Shown piece by piece: positions 36,553 to 46,557 of a stretch of 64,000 nucleotides of DNA (position 1 is its first letter; each line of letters starts with the position of its first letter). Origin of the DNA: Bythopirellula polymerisocia (GTDB lineage Bacteria > Planctomycetota > Planctomycetia > Pirellulales > Lacipirellulaceae); assembly GCF_007860015.1 (NCBI RefSeq), contig NZ_SJPS01000001.1:992001-1056000 (forward strand). Direction: 5' to 3'. Under the pieces are notes generated by a model. It saw only the letters and a list, made by a program, of their open reading frames with translations. It made no database searches and was not told where the DNA came from. A program made the position numbers and the translations under genes.

Positions 36553-38652
36553 TTACGCCGGTTGCAGTTCGCGTTTGCGATCGGCGATGATATCCGTCTG
36601 GATGTTTCCGGGTACAGGAGAATACTTGCACAGTTCCATGGTGAACGTGCCTTGACCCTGGGTTTGACTTCGCAGGTCTGTCGAGTACCCAAACGTTTCA
36701 GCTAGGGGTATCTCGGCGATGATCTTGCAGATGCCGTTCTGCGTATCTGTCGAGACCACCATCCCGCGCTTGCTGGAAATCTGTCCCACCACAGGGCCTT
36801 GGAAGGACTCGGGGCACTCGATTTCTGTTAGCATGATCGGCTCGAGCAGCACAGGCTTCATTCGCTGGAAATTCTCGCGGAAACATTCCTGTGCGGTGAG
36901 CATGAAGGCCATGTCGGAGGAGTCAACATCATGGTAGGAGCCTTCGACCAACTCGATTTTGATCCCCACAACCGGATAGCCAGCCAACGGCCCCTTATCC
37001 GTCATGTTGCGGAAACCTTTTTCGATTGCCGGGATAAAGTTTTTGGGGATCTTGCCACCGGTAACTTTATCGACGAAGAGAAATTCCTTCCCTTCTGCGG
37101 CTTCCCGATCTTCGTCGGTCATGGGGCTGATCGTTCCCACGATGTGACCGTATTGACCGGAACCACCTGTCTGTTTCTTCCGTTTGTGGTCGTAAGCGAA
37201 GGGGACTGTGCCGCTCTCACGGTAGCTCACCTTGGGGGCACCAACTTCGACATCCACGCCGTATTCGCGGCGGATGCGTTCAACATAAATCTCCAAGTGC
37301 AATTCGCCCATGCCCGCGATACACGTCTCACCGGTTTCTTCATCTGTTGCAACTTGGAAGGTTGGGTCTTCTTTACGGAACCGTTGAAGGGCTTTTCCAA
37401 GTTTATCGGCGTTATCACGCGATAGGGGATTGATCGACATCTTGATCACAGGTGCAGCGACGAACATGCTTTCCAATGTGCAATAATTCGGCTGCGAGCA
37501 GTAGGTATCACCACTCGCGCAGTCAATTCCCATGATCGCCACGATATCGCCCGCCTCGGCCTTGTCGATTTCCTCGCGCTTGTCACTGTGCATTTTCACG
37601 ATGCGACTGAAGCGTTCTTTCTTGCCTGTACGCTGATTGTAGTACTGCTCACCTTTTGCCACGGTGCCTTGATAAACGCGGGTATAAGTAAGTTGGCCAT
37701 ATTCGTCGTCGACGATCTTGAAGGCCATGCCCACGAACGGATCCTTGGGGTCGCTGGTCAGAGGGATTTTCTTGCCTTCCTCGGTTGGATCCAGGGCCAC
37801 GAACTGGCGATCGAGCGGTGAGGGGAGATATCGATTGACCGCGTCAAGCAGCGGCTGGACGGATTTGTTCTTGAAGGCAGAGCCCATGTAGACCGGCGTG
37901 AAGCCTTGGTTGATCGTCGCGTCACGGATAATCTTGTGAATCAGCTCTTGGGGAACTTCTTCTTCCGAGAGCAACAGTTCCATCAGCTCGTCGCTATACA
38001 TCGAGAGCGACTCAAGGAGATGATGCCGACCCGCTTCGGCAGCTTCTTGCAGTTCCGCGGGGATCGGCTCTTCTCGCACGATTTCGCCATTGGCCCCGTC
38101 GTTGTAGACGGCCTTCATGGTGATGAAATCGACAACACCCTTGAAATTATCTTCTTTGCCAATTGGCAGTTGCATAGCCACCGCGTCGGCGCCGAGTTTA
38201 TTGCGAACCTGCTTAACGACAGAATCCGGATTGGCTCCCGTGCGGTCCATCTTGTTGATGAAGGCCAGTCGAGGGACGGAGTAACGCTTCATCTGGCGAT
38301 CGACAGTCATCGATTGCGACTGGACGCCACCCACCGAGCAAAGCACAAGTACGGCGCCGTCGAGCACGCGAAGGCTTCGTTCCACTTCGACCGTAAAATC
38401 GACGTGGCCTGGCGTATCGATCAGGTTGATGTCGACCCCTTGCCACTTTACCGAGGTTGCAGCACTGGTGATGGTAATGCCGCGCTCCTTCTCGAGCTCC
38501 ATGTGATCCATGGTCGCACCATCCCCACCTCCGCGCACGTCCTCAATTTTGTGGATGCGGCCAGCATAGAACAGAATGCGCTCGCTGAGGGTAGTCTTAC
38601 CCGAGTCAATGTGCGCTGAAATACCGATGTTTCTTACTTTGCGAAGGTCCAT
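36553..38652 (-). CDS. fusA: Translation elongation factor G, EFG1 type of planctomycetes/spirochaetes/mitochondria
   Basis: The 699-residue GTPase moves tRNA and mRNA on the ribosome. G1 is AHIDSGKTT (Ser where common bacterial EF-G has Ala), followed by '[21 protein letters not shown]'; this and '[12 protein letters not shown]' are closer to mitochondrial EFG1 than to typical bacterial EF-G. G3 DTPGHVDF and G4 NKMD are intact. Domains II to V continue normally ('[21 protein letters not shown]'). No rpsL, rpsG or tuf gene is adjacent, unlike the classical str operon. Start ATG at 38652 with GAGG upstream. Confidence 0.96.
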   Translation of the reverse strand: MDLRKVRNIGISAHIDSGKTTLSERILFYAGRIHKIEDVRGGGDGATMDHMELEKERGITITSAATSVKWQGVDINLIDTPGHVDFTVEVERSLRVLDGAVLVLCSVGGVQSQSMTVDRQMKRYSVPRLAFINKMDRTGANPDSVVKQVRNKLGADAVAMQLPIGKEDNFKGVVDFITMKAVYNDGANGEIVREEPIPAELQEAAEAGRHHLLESLSMYSDELMELLLSEEEVPQELIHKIIRDATINQGFTPVYMGSAFKNKSVQPLLDAVNRYLPSPLDRQFVALDPTEEGKKIPLTSDPKDPFVGMAFKIVDDEYGQLTYTRVYQGTVAKGEQYYNQRTGKKERFSRIVKMHSDKREEIDKAEAGDIVAIMGIDCASGDTYCSQPNYCTLESMFVAAPVIKMSINPLSRDNADKLGKALQRFRKEDPTFQVATDEETGETCIAGMGELHLEIYVERIRREYGVDVEVGAPKVSYRESGTVPFAYDHKRKKQTGGSGQYGHIVGTISPMTDEDREAAEGKEFLFVDKVTGGKIPKNFIPAIEKGFRNMTDKGPLAGYPVVGIKIELVEGSYHDVDSSDMAFMLTAQECFRENFQRMKPVLLEPIMLTEIECPESFQGPVVGQISSKRGMVVSTDTQNGICKIIAEIPLAETFGYSTDLRSQTQGQGTFTMELCKYSPVPGNIQTDIIADRKRELQPA

Positions 38653-39133
38653 AAACTTGCCTCAACCAAACGATCAACGATCCCATCAAACAACAAATAG
38701 TGCGCCTTTACCACTTGGTACAACCAAGCAGCAAGATACGGAGGAACGACCCGGAAGGCGACAGCCCTCCAGGCTAACACTCAGAATTCCAACAAGGGCG
38801 GATTTACGTCACCCTGTCGCTAGGCGGGGTAAACTGCTATTTTGCCGTTATTGTTCTCTGATAGCTAGTGCAAATGCGTTTTTTACGGGTAATAGTTGCC
38901 GTCCTCCGCTGGACAGTTGTACGCCCCGTTAGCGCATAAGATTAGGCATCGCGGGCAATCGAGAAAATACCGATTTTCGATTCTCGCCAAATCCTGTCCT
39001 TTTCTGGCACGAGGGGACACGAACAACTTGGTCAAAATGTCCTTCACACATCCTTAATCACAGCGTTAAGTGCTTTGCTTGCCGTCAGATACGCATCAGG
39101 GTCGAATCGAACTAAAGTCAAAGGGATGCTGGC
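38653..39133. other. Non-coding stretch upstream of fusA and the CPBP gene
   Basis: About 480 bases without a supported gene, between divergent fusA and the CPBP protease. I saw no clear tRNA, riboswitch or long inverted repeat here. Confidence 0.5.
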
Positions 39134-40066
39134 ATGGCAACGGACAATCCTGAACCCGCGAAGCAAGTGGCGGCTCCGCTTCCTCCTGGCTGGCTCTCCC
39201 GTTGGCCAGCAGTTACTTTTCTGTTCCCGTTTGCTGTTTTCATGCTGATAGGGAGCCTGGAACCGACCCCGCCCAAACCTATCAGCAACAATGGTCTAAT
39301 CGAGGAGACCTCCGTCGAGAATCCGTTGGACCAAGTGCTGGAAGCCCCAGAGGCCGACGAATACTCTTCGAACGAAGTCGGCTTGATCCCCAAAATCCCG
39401 TACACATATTACCCGTGGGTCTACTCGCTAAAGATTGCCCTGACAGCAGTTGCGATGGTGCTCGTCTGGCCAGGTTACCGCACATTTCCCTGGCAAGTGA
39501 CTTGGCTGAGCGTCGCCGTGGGAGTCGTCGGAGTCGTGCTATGGGTCCTGCTGTGCCACTTGCGACTCGAACCCAGCATCATCGGCCCGCTGGACCGTTT
39601 CCTGGGTGGTTTCATTCCAGGCCGAGAGCCGGGTGACACACCCACGATTGGCCTGCTTGGTATTCTGGGAACTGGTGAGCGGAGTGCTTTCAATCCACTG
39701 GAACAGATGGCCAACCAACCTGCTGCTGCCTGGGCCTTCCTATTAGTCCGCTTTATTGGTTTGGCTTTAATCGTGCCAGTGATAGAAGAATTCTTCCTCC
39801 GCGGCTTCTTGATGCGATTCGTCATGCACCAACAGTGGTGGCAAGTCCCATTCGGTGAGGTCGATGGTACAGCGTTGTTGGTCGGCACACTGGTCCCAAT
39901 GATGATGCATCCTGGCGAATTGCTGGCCGCGGCAGTTTGGTTCAGCATGGTCACATGGCTCATGCTTCGCACACGCAACATCTGGGACTGCGTGGTCGCG
40001 CACGGTGTGACGAACCTGCTGCTGGGAATCTACGTCGTGCTTTTCGACCAGTGGCAATTGATGTAG
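39134..40066 (+). CDS. CPBP-family (CAAX-protease-related) intramembrane protease
   Basis: The 310-residue protein has about seven membrane spans. The CPBP motif 1 EEFFLRG (EExxxR) follows 'GLALIVPVI', and the later histidines lie in 'MMMHPGELLAA' and 'CVVAHGVTNLLLG'. This is the glutamic-type intramembrane protease family; the layout recalls the CAAX-related proteins (TIGR03008-like) found with exosortase systems. A PEP-CTERM protein is encoded about 1 kb downstream. An outside or linker segment (about 55-90) is acidic. The substrate is unknown. Confidence 0.88.
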   Translation: MATDNPEPAKQVAAPLPPGWLSRWPAVTFLFPFAVFMLIGSLEPTPPKPISNNGLIEETSVENPLDQVLEAPEADEYSSNEVGLIPKIPYTYYPWVYSLKIALTAVAMVLVWPGYRTFPWQVTWLSVAVGVVGVVLWVLLCHLRLEPSIIGPLDRFLGGFIPGREPGDTPTIGLLGILGTGERSAFNPLEQMANQPAAAWAFLLVRFIGLALIVPVIEEFFLRGFLMRFVMHQQWWQVPFGEVDGTALLVGTLVPMMMHPGELLAAAVWFSMVTWLMLRTRNIWDCVVAHGVTNLLLGIYVVLFDQWQLM

Positions 40067-40156
40067 AGAGAGTGAGTAATTTGGAGACTACTTGCACACC
40101 CAATTTTCGCTATAATCTGTGTTCGATGTTGCTAAAAATATTCCCTCAAAACTAGT

Positions 40157-40828
40157 ATGTCCACTACTAACACCTCCGATTCGTCGCTCATTCCGCCGCG
40201 GTTTCTGTTTCGCTTTACGGTTGAAGTGCATCACTGCGAACCTTTGTGGAGTACTGCAGGAGTTGTGCTCAATGAGAAGTATTCGCTTCCCGTGCTTGCT
40301 CAGCTCGACGGCCAGCGGCAGTTGGCCGAAATGCGCATGGCTTGGAGTTCGCAGGGTCTAGCCTGGTGGGTCCGCGTGGAAGGTAAGAGTCAACTCCCCT
40401 GGTGTCGAGATTCACGCTTAGAGGACAGCGATGGATTGCAAGTCTGGGTTGACACCCGCGCGACTATGAACGTGCATCGAGCAAGCCGGTTTTGCCATCG
40501 TTACGTCTTTCTGCCACGCGGGGGAGGCCACTCCGCCGAAGAGCCTGTTGCGGACCAGCTACTGATCAACCGGGCCCGCGAGAACGCCCGGCCAATTCGC
40601 CCCCGTGAATTGCAGGTAAAAGCGAAGGTTACCAAAACGGGTTACGAGATGTCGGCTTTTGCTCCTCTGGTTGCATTGTACGGTTTCGATCCCGTCGGTT
40701 CGCCCCGTTTGGGATTTACCTACGCGTTGCTTGATCGCGAACAAGGACTGCAAACCTTCGCGGCCGGCACCGAGTTTCCCTATGAGGAAGACCCAAGCTG
40801 TTGGGCTGAAGTGCTGTTGGTGGAATAA
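40157..40828 (+). CDS. CBM9-like (DOMON-type) domain protein
   Basis: The 223-residue protein lacks a clear signal peptide. It has the beta-sandwich pattern of carbohydrate-binding module 9-like proteins: 'AWSSQGLAWWVRVEGKSQLPW', 'DGLQVWVDTRA', and 'FGFDPVGSP' near-equivalents (GFDPVGSPRLGFTYALLDRE) at the C-terminal side. It may bind a sugar, but no catalytic domain is attached. It follows the CPBP gene by 90 bases on the same strand and may be co-transcribed. Confidence 0.7.
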   Translation: MSTTNTSDSSLIPPRFLFRFTVEVHHCEPLWSTAGVVLNEKYSLPVLAQLDGQRQLAEMRMAWSSQGLAWWVRVEGKSQLPWCRDSRLEDSDGLQVWVDTRATMNVHRASRFCHRYVFLPRGGGHSAEEPVADQLLINRARENARPIRPRELQVKAKVTKTGYEMSAFAPLVALYGFDPVGSPRLGFTYALLDREQGLQTFAAGTEFPYEEDPSCWAEVLLVE

Positions 40829-41110
40829 ATCTAGCTGAGAACACGATCTAGTTTTATTATCCGACTTTCCTAACGCGACAATATGTCGCGTCGCTGCTTG
40901 CTTCGCTATTAAGCATTATTGTCGGCACTCTTAATACGGCAAACCACAGCCTGAGATGCCTCTCTAGATGCTCATCTTTCTATATTTTCACATCTGCCTT
41001 CTCAGTTAGTTCGTAGCTACTGCTGGATATGCGTACTGATGTGCGCTCAACTTGCATGGTAGCAACTTGTATTTTCATCTTTGTTGGATTTAGAAAGTAG
41101 AGAGGTTCTA

Positions 41111-42001
41111 ATGATGAGGTTATTCCGATTTTCACTCGCAACTCTAGGCATCGTGTTGATGGCGATGGGGTCGGCTCAAGCCAGCCATACGCTCGGATAT
41201 TTGTTTGATGATGCCCCTGGTTCGTCGACGGCCGTCGCAGACGGAGGATCAGCTGGTTCTGCACCGGCGCTAAATATCGTCGGTCCTGCCGTCATAGGTG
41301 CGGATGGATCCGGCGTCTCCGGCAAACCGGGAGACAGGGCGCTCGACAATCGGGCAGCTAATGGCATGGGTGGGACCACCAATAGTTCAGGCGGACGTGG
41401 CACTCATGCCGCCGATTTCGAAGCCATTGACGGGCTATTGAAGTTTACCATCGCTGGCTGGTTCAAGACCGATGGCGCCGCTCCATTGGGTGGCAATGCT
41501 GTGTTGTATGCGAATCGCTCAGGAGTCGCAGGGGTAAGTCTTCATGGCGACCCCAACACACCCGGCAATCTGGTTCTGGCAGTCGACAATGGCAGCAATA
41601 GCTCAACAGGTTTCGGTGCAACGCAAGATTGGGTGAATTTCGCTGTGACATACGACGGAACTGTTTTGCAACCTGGCCCGAATGTATTCTTCTACGCGGG
41701 TAGCAAAACAACGCCTCTTGCTTTGGTAGGCTCCGGAACCAACACCAACGGCTCAGGGAACGACCCGGCTTCCAACGAAACCGCGCCCTTAAGTCTTGGC
41801 TCACGAGTGTTGTTTGGCGCAGTTGACGCCGACCCCTTTGATGGATTGCTGGATAATTTCCGCGTGTGGGATGAGGTCGTCCCGCTCAGCGCGCTCGAAG
41901 GCATTCGCGTGAATGATGCTGGCGTGCCAGAGCCCTCAACCCTCATGTTGGTTGCGATGAGCGTTGTACCAATGCTGGCTAGGCGCCGATGCAGGATCTG
42001 A
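41111..42001 (+). CDS. LamG-like secreted protein with PEP-CTERM sorting signal
   Basis: From ATG 41111 (AGAGG upstream; 41114 is an alternative) the 296-residue protein has a signal peptide (about 1-25, ending 'AQAS'). A LamG/concanavalin-like beta-sandwich follows ('FTIAGWFKTDG', 'DWVNFAVTYDGT', 'FDGLLDNFRVWDEVVPLSALEGI'). The C-terminus is a PEP-CTERM signal: VPEPSTLM, a hydrophobic stretch, then ARRRCRI. It should be sorted by an exosortase to the cell surface. The CPBP-type protease gene lies 1 kb upstream. No exosortase gene is in the window. Confidence 0.92.
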   Translation: MMRLFRFSLATLGIVLMAMGSAQASHTLGYLFDDAPGSSTAVADGGSAGSAPALNIVGPAVIGADGSGVSGKPGDRALDNRAANGMGGTTNSSGGRGTHAADFEAIDGLLKFTIAGWFKTDGAAPLGGNAVLYANRSGVAGVSLHGDPNTPGNLVLAVDNGSNSSTGFGATQDWVNFAVTYDGTVLQPGPNVFFYAGSKTTPLALVGSGTNTNGSGNDPASNETAPLSLGSRVLFGAVDADPFDGLLDNFRVWDEVVPLSALEGIRVNDAGVPEPSTLMLVAMSVVPMLARRRCRI

Positions 42002-42049
42002 TTTAAAGCGAAAAATTCTAGCCCGGGTTGTCGACCACTTGAACCAATA

Positions 42050-42901
42050 CTACTTGCCACAGTAGTCGATGATCCGGGCGATTTCGCTTTTGAGATCGGC
42101 CCGCTGAACGATGCGGTCGATGTAGCCGTGTTCTAAGAGAAATTCGCTGGTCTGGAATCCCTTAGGCAGCTCGATGCGGATAGTGGCCTTAATGGTGCGT
42201 GGTCCGGCGAAACCGATGAGCGCCTTGGGCTCGGCGAAGATGATGTCTCCCAGCGAGGCGAAACTCGCAGCAACGCCACCCATCGTGGGATTGGTGAGCA
42301 CGGAGATAAACAACCCCTGGGCTTCATCGTATCGGGCCAGTGCGGCAGAAACTTTTGCCATCTGCATGAGAGAAAAAATACCCTCGTGCATCCGTGCTCC
42401 CCCGCCCGAGCCACTAATGATGATCAAGGGCAAACGCTCGGAGGTCGCTCGTTCGACAAGGCGCGTGAGCTTCTCTCCCACGACTGATCCCATGCTTCCC
42501 ATGATGAACGCCGAGTCGGTAACCCCAAAAGCAACCCGCCGAGCACGAACCATACCGCTGCCGGTGAGTGCAGCATCACGTAGCCCCGTCCGTTTTTGCT
42601 CGGCGACGATCCGCTCGCTATATTTCTTTTTATCCGTGAAACCCAGTGGATCCGTGGGGGAGAGATCGGCATCCCATTCTTCGAAAGTTCCGGCGTCGAG
42701 CACCGTATTGATCCGGTCACGTGCTCCGAGATACATGTGAAAGCCACACTCGGGACAGACGTTCATCAGTCGCTCGCATTCTTTGCGGAAGATCATCGCT
42801 CCACAATCTTCGCAACTGAGCCACAAACCGCTCGGTACGCCACGTTTCTCCCGCGCCGGCTTTGCCTGTTCTTTCGACATTTTAGTTTCGCCGGTTGCCA
42901 T
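42050..42901 (-). CDS. accD: Acetyl-CoA carboxylase carboxyltransferase beta subunit AccD
   Basis: AccD transfers the carboxyl group from biotin to acetyl-CoA with AccA to make malonyl-CoA. The 283-residue protein has the N-terminal zinc ribbon (CxxC at 'CEDCGAM' and 'CPECGFHMY') and the carboxyltransferase body '[45 protein letters not shown]', '[11 protein letters not shown]' and '[17 protein letters not shown]'. Translation may start at ATG 42901 or at the Met seven residues later. accA is not in the window. Confidence 0.97.
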   Translation of the reverse strand: MATGETKMSKEQAKPAREKRGVPSGLWLSCEDCGAMIFRKECERLMNVCPECGFHMYLGARDRINTVLDAGTFEEWDADLSPTDPLGFTDKKKYSERIVAEQKRTGLRDAALTGSGMVRARRVAFGVTDSAFIMGSMGSVVGEKLTRLVERATSERLPLIIISGSGGGARMHEGIFSLMQMAKVSAALARYDEAQGLFISVLTNPTMGGVAASFASLGDIIFAEPKALIGFAGPRTIKATIRIELPKGFQTSEFLLEHGYIDRIVQRADLKSEIARIIDYCGK

Positions 42902-43046
42902 ACTGGCAGGTTCTCGGTCAATGCCAGGGGAAAAATTCGGACCATGACCCAGTCAAAATATACAATGCGATGCTATCATGCTGGGTGCTAGTGGCCAGTA
43001 TACCAACGGTGGCTACGTCCAGCCATGCCGCCGGGTCGGGGAATGC

Positions 43047-43646
43047 CTATTCTTCAATCGGAGTGCTGTTGGCTATGGCTAGGGGTTGGGAACCAGGTAT
43101 CAATTCCCAAGCGGGACAGGATTGGCAGCAACACTGCCACAGGTTGCCGAAGTCCGCGTCCCTCAGCAGATGAACGAGTACGCTCGCCAGAGGCTCTGGC
43201 AATACAAGTGCGATGGTTCCTTCCTTGTGCTTCTTTGACAATTTGGCTAGCACATCTTGCAGCCTTTCTTTGGCAGCTTGCAGAGTTTCGCCCTCGGGGG
43301 GACAAACTGACTCTGGGTTCTCCAACCATTTGCGGTATACCTTCGGTTGTTTGCTTTTCACGTCGGCTACAAGCATTCCTTGCCACAAGCCTAGGTTGAG
43401 ATTCTTGAGATTCTTATTCGACTTCACTTTCTGATGCAAAAACTCCGCGACCAATTCGGCTGTTTCCTGAGTAGCTGTGCCTGGCCCCGCATAGATCGCC
43501 GCCACAGCATGCTGGCCCAATTGCTCGGAGAGGGAGGCAACCTGAAGCTTCCCTTCCTCATTAAGAGGAAGATCGATGGTTCCTTGGATCCGACCTTGGG
43601 TGTCGTAATCCGTCTGACCAGCGCGAATAAGTAGGATGTCTAACAT
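43047..43646 (-). CDS. Histidine-phosphatase-fold protein lacking the catalytic residues (pseudo-enzyme)
   Basis: From ATG 43646 the 199-residue protein follows the phosphoglycerate-mutase/histidine-phosphatase order: 'LDILLIRAGQTDYDTQGRIQGTIDLPLNEEG', 'YAGPGTATQETAELV', 'LNLGLWQGM' and 'PPEGETLQAA'. But the RHG nucleophile is RAG (A9). The 'SPLxRAxQTA' arginine is absent. The 'E' before GxWxG is replaced, and the 'VSHG' histidine region reads 'VLPEP'. All key catalytic residues have therefore been lost while the frame and fold are kept. The ATG at 43646 leaves 41 bases after the upstream rpe gene; the pair may be an operon. Confidence 0.85.
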   Translation of the reverse strand: MLDILLIRAGQTDYDTQGRIQGTIDLPLNEEGKLQVASLSEQLGQHAVAAIYAGPGTATQETAELVAEFLHQKVKSNKNLKNLNLGLWQGMLVADVKSKQPKVYRKWLENPESVCPPEGETLQAAKERLQDVLAKLSKKHKEGTIALVLPEPLASVLVHLLRDADFGNLWQCCCQSCPAWELIPGSQPLAIANSTPIEE

Positions 43647-43687
43647 AGTTAATACACGATTCAATGTAAGTGGAATCCAGATTCTCT

Positions 43688-44380
43688 CTACGGTTTGACT
43701 TGAGCCAATCGCTGCAATTCCTTCAAGCTCGCCGCGTAATCGGACGTGCGAAAAATGGCCGAGCCTGCGACAAACATCTCGGCCCCGGCAGCAGCACAAG
43801 TGGCAATCGTCCCGGGGCCAACGCCTCCATCTACTTCTACGAGCACCTCAGGAGGAAGCATTGCACGCAAATCTCGAACTTTGCTCAGCACGCTTTCATC
43901 AAATTCTTGACCACCGTAACCCGGCATCACCGTCATGGCGAGCACATAATCACAGGCGTCGAGAAATGGGGCGATTGCAGATATAGGCGTAGGAGGATTC
44001 AGAACCAGGCCTGCTGCCGCCCCCAAAGAACGGATCTCGTCGAGCACAGGTCGCGGATCTTCTACCGCTTCGATGTGAATCGATATTAGGCTTGCTCCGG
44101 ACGCAACGAACTGCTGAATGTATTGCCCGGGGTTCGAAATCATTAAATGCACATCCAACGGCAACTCAGTGACGCGACGTACCGCTTCGACGATCGTGAA
44201 TCCGTAAGTGATGTTGGGAACAAAATGTCCGTCCATGATGTCCAGATGTAAGGCTCGCGCACCGGCATTTTCCACCGCTCTAATCTCGCGTTCCAAGTTG
44301 CCAAAATCGCAAAGCAGCATCGACGGCAGAATCACCGGTCGTGTAGCGCGCAACTGGGCAAACGTTTGTCCGTTACTCAT
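43688..44380 (-). CDS. rpe: Ribulose-phosphate 3-epimerase
   Basis: Rpe interconverts ribulose 5-phosphate and xylulose 5-phosphate in the pentose phosphate pathway. The 230-residue TIM-barrel protein has 'LPSMLLCDFGNLEREI', 'LHLDIMDGHFVPNITYG', 'LDVHLMISNPGQY', 'GLVLNPPTP', 'MTVMPGYGGQEF' and 'EVDGGVGPGTI', all canonical including metal His/Asp residues. Start ATG at 44380. The degenerate histidine-phosphatase-like gene follows directly. Confidence 0.97.
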   Translation of the reverse strand: MSNGQTFAQLRATRPVILPSMLLCDFGNLEREIRAVENAGARALHLDIMDGHFVPNITYGFTIVEAVRRVTELPLDVHLMISNPGQYIQQFVASGASLISIHIEAVEDPRPVLDEIRSLGAAAGLVLNPPTPISAIAPFLDACDYVLAMTVMPGYGGQEFDESVLSKVRDLRAMLPPEVLVEVDGGVGPGTIATCAAAGAEMFVAGSAIFRTSDYAASLKELQRLAQVKP

Positions 44381-44625
44381 AGGGTTTAGCGATAGAGTGA
44401 GTCGGCGGGATCAGACTTCGTGCAAATCGGATAGGTTTACAATTTGGCCGACAGTGGGGGGGACGCTCTGACAGGGGCCAGATTCTATCAATCTACGCTG
44501 GCGTTCTCTACAGGGATAGTTGGGAAGGGATTGGGCTGATTCTCATTAACTGTTTGCCCACAACGACTTACGACAAATTCTGCCGACCAAGAAATCCACA
44601 GCTTGGGGCTTGGCTACCCCCCATT

Positions 44626-45378
44626 TCAGTTGTCATCCAGGTCTTCGCTCTGTGGCAGTTCCGCAGGCGAACGGATATTCAGCAACTGATTGAATCGCTC
44701 TGTTGTGCGATACACAGGGTTTGAACTGGTCTCAGCGGGGCGTTCCAACTTCAGCAGTCCCCGGCGAATCAATTGATTCAAAAGGACCGTGCTGCGCGAA
44801 CCCCGCACCTTCGCAACATCTTCGGCGCTCACCGGCTGGCGGTAGGCAACGATCGATAGCACTTCAATCGTCTGAGGCGACAATCTCACTTGCTTGGTAT
44901 TGCCGCTCATCCGCTGCCGAACGGTCTCGAACTCCGCACGGAGCTGCATGCGATAGCCGGCACCTTCACTCACGATTTTGTAGCTACAGCCAGAATTCGC
45001 ATAGATTTCATTGAGTTCCTGAATCAGTGAATCCACTTCCTGAGGAGAGACGTCCCGGATATGTGCCGCCATCGATCGGTTGCTCATGGGGCTGCCATCC
45101 TCCTGCCCAACGAACAGCATTCCTTCAACAATCATCCGCGGCGAGAGGACCTGCTTTTCGCGAGCGTCGGCCGATTCTGATTGGTGCACCTCATCGAGCG
45201 ACTGAGCTAACTCGCGATTGGCGACCTCTGGGTCCGCCGGTTCGCCGGAGTCCGGAGCAGTCAATCGGGCAAACGCGGCAGAGAGTCGCTGGAGCGAAAA
45301 CCGGCCCGCGGCATCTTCTGCATCCGTCACTTTGCCAGCAACGTTCTTACCTGAATCAGTCTTTGAGGATTTGGTCAT
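44626..45378 (-). CDS. scpB: SMC-Scp condensin subunit ScpB
   Basis: ScpB is the kleisin-interacting winged-helix subunit of the bacterial condensin SMC-ScpAB. From ATG 45378 the 250-residue protein has an N-terminal extension (about 80 residues, Ala/Ser/Asp-rich) that most ScpBs lack. Two winged-helix domains follow ('EGMLFVGQEDGSPMSNRSMAAHI' and 'RLSPQTIEVLSIVAYRQPVSAEDVAKVRGSRSTVLLNQLIRRGLL'). The second is the diagnostic one. No scpA is adjacent, so the usual gene pair is split. Confidence 0.93.
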   Translation of the reverse strand: MTKSSKTDSGKNVAGKVTDAEDAAGRFSLQRLSAAFARLTAPDSGEPADPEVANRELAQSLDEVHQSESADAREKQVLSPRMIVEGMLFVGQEDGSPMSNRSMAAHIRDVSPQEVDSLIQELNEIYANSGCSYKIVSEGAGYRMQLRAEFETVRQRMSGNTKQVRLSPQTIEVLSIVAYRQPVSAEDVAKVRGSRSTVLLNQLIRRGLLKLERPAETSSNPVYRTTERFNQLLNIRSPAELPQSEDLDDN

Positions 45379-45531
45379 CACTGGAAATGATAGAAGTCTC
45401 TGAGTTCGAGCGACAATAGCGTTCTGGCGTCTACTGCTAGCAGTCGAGTCTGGCCTCGACACGCGGAAACGGCCTGGGTTAAAAAACCGATGTTTTTCCA
45501 GGCAATTTCCCCCGCAAAGTTTGAAACTCGT

Positions 45532-46479
45532 ATGAATCTTTTCTTACTCGCCCAGGTTGCCCCCGCCGCCGCAAGTGAACCCGTCAAGAAGCTGAACGCA
45601 ACGGAAAAAGCGCTTCAGCAATTCTGGTTGGATTTCTGGAGCATGGACTGGAAGCTCATCGACGCAAGCGAGTGGCTTTTCGTTGCCAAGTATTACGGTC
45701 TCCGCGCGATGTTTGTCGTGGTGCTGATGATTCTGGCATGGACTCTCTCGGGTTGGCTCTCTAGTGGAGTGCGACGTGGGCTCACTCGCGTCAGATTTGA
45801 TGAGACACTTACCAAGTTCATCTCCAAACTAGTTCGGTGGGGGGTCTTGCTGCTCACGGGCCTGACCTGCTTAAGTTACTTCGGAGTGGAAACCACCAGC
45901 TTTGCTGCCCTGATCGGAGCCGCAGGTCTGGCTATTGGCCTCGCGTTTCAGGGGACCCTCTCCAATTTTGCTGCGGGAGCGATGCTGCTGATTTTTCGTC
46001 CCTACAAAGTGAGTGACACGGTGAATATTGCTGGTCACTTGGGAAAAGTTAACGAAATCGCCTTATTCACGACTGAGATCGATACTTTCGACGGCCGACG
46101 TGTCATCATTCCCAATAGCTCGATCTTCGGTGCCGTCATCGAGAACATCACCTACCACCGCTCGCGTCGAGTCGATATTGAGGTCGGTACCGAGTATTCT
46201 GCCGACATCGACCAGACCCGCCAGGCCTTGGAGCGTGCCGTGGCGGTCGTTCCTCAGGGACTAAAAGACCCCCCACCAGCTGCGGTCCTTCTGGGACTGG
46301 GCGCTTCAAGCGTCAATTGGTCCGTACGCGTCTGGGCCAATCGCGAAGACTTCGGCGACGCGAAACAGGCCCTCATTCGAGCAATAAAAATGGAGCTCGA
46401 CCGCTCGCAGATTGGCATCCCCTTTCCACAGATGGATGTCCATATCCAATCGGCCAATGGCAGTGAACAGGCGGCCTGA
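45532..46479 (+). CDS. mscS: Small-conductance mechanosensitive channel MscS
   Basis: MscS opens under membrane tension to release solutes during osmotic downshock. From ATG 45532 (or the earlier 45490) the roughly 315-residue protein has N-terminal spans, the pore helix 'GAAGLAIGLAFQGTLSNFAAGAMLLIF', and the conserved cytoplasmic part 'RPYKVSDTVNIAGHLGKVNEIALFTTEI' with 'PNSSIFGAVIENIT'. A C-terminal vestibule domain follows. It is divergent from scpB. Confidence 0.95.
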   Translation: MNLFLLAQVAPAAASEPVKKLNATEKALQQFWLDFWSMDWKLIDASEWLFVAKYYGLRAMFVVVLMILAWTLSGWLSSGVRRGLTRVRFDETLTKFISKLVRWGVLLLTGLTCLSYFGVETTSFAALIGAAGLAIGLAFQGTLSNFAAGAMLLIFRPYKVSDTVNIAGHLGKVNEIALFTTEIDTFDGRRVIIPNSSIFGAVIENITYHRSRRVDIEVGTEYSADIDQTRQALERAVAVVPQGLKDPPPAAVLLGLGASSVNWSVRVWANREDFGDAKQALIRAIKMELDRSQIGIPFPQMDVHIQSANGSEQAA

Positions 46480-46557
46480 CTTGAAGCTGAGACATTTGGG
46501 AGTTAGCTTAACGGCTGGCCAAGTCGATACGTCTTCAGCCCGTGCCGTGAGTTTTTC

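Noticed and set aside
40873..40891. Short hairpin acgcgac-aatat-gtcgcgt after the CBM9-like gene
   Set aside because: Arms are only 7 nt and no T-run follows; too weak to call a terminator.
43646..43799. N-terminal extension of the phosphatase-like gene overlapping rpe
   Set aside because: It would read antisense-free but out of frame through the 3' end of rpe and give a Cys/Arg-rich leader unlike the family; the ATG at 43646 starts exactly at the family N-terminus.
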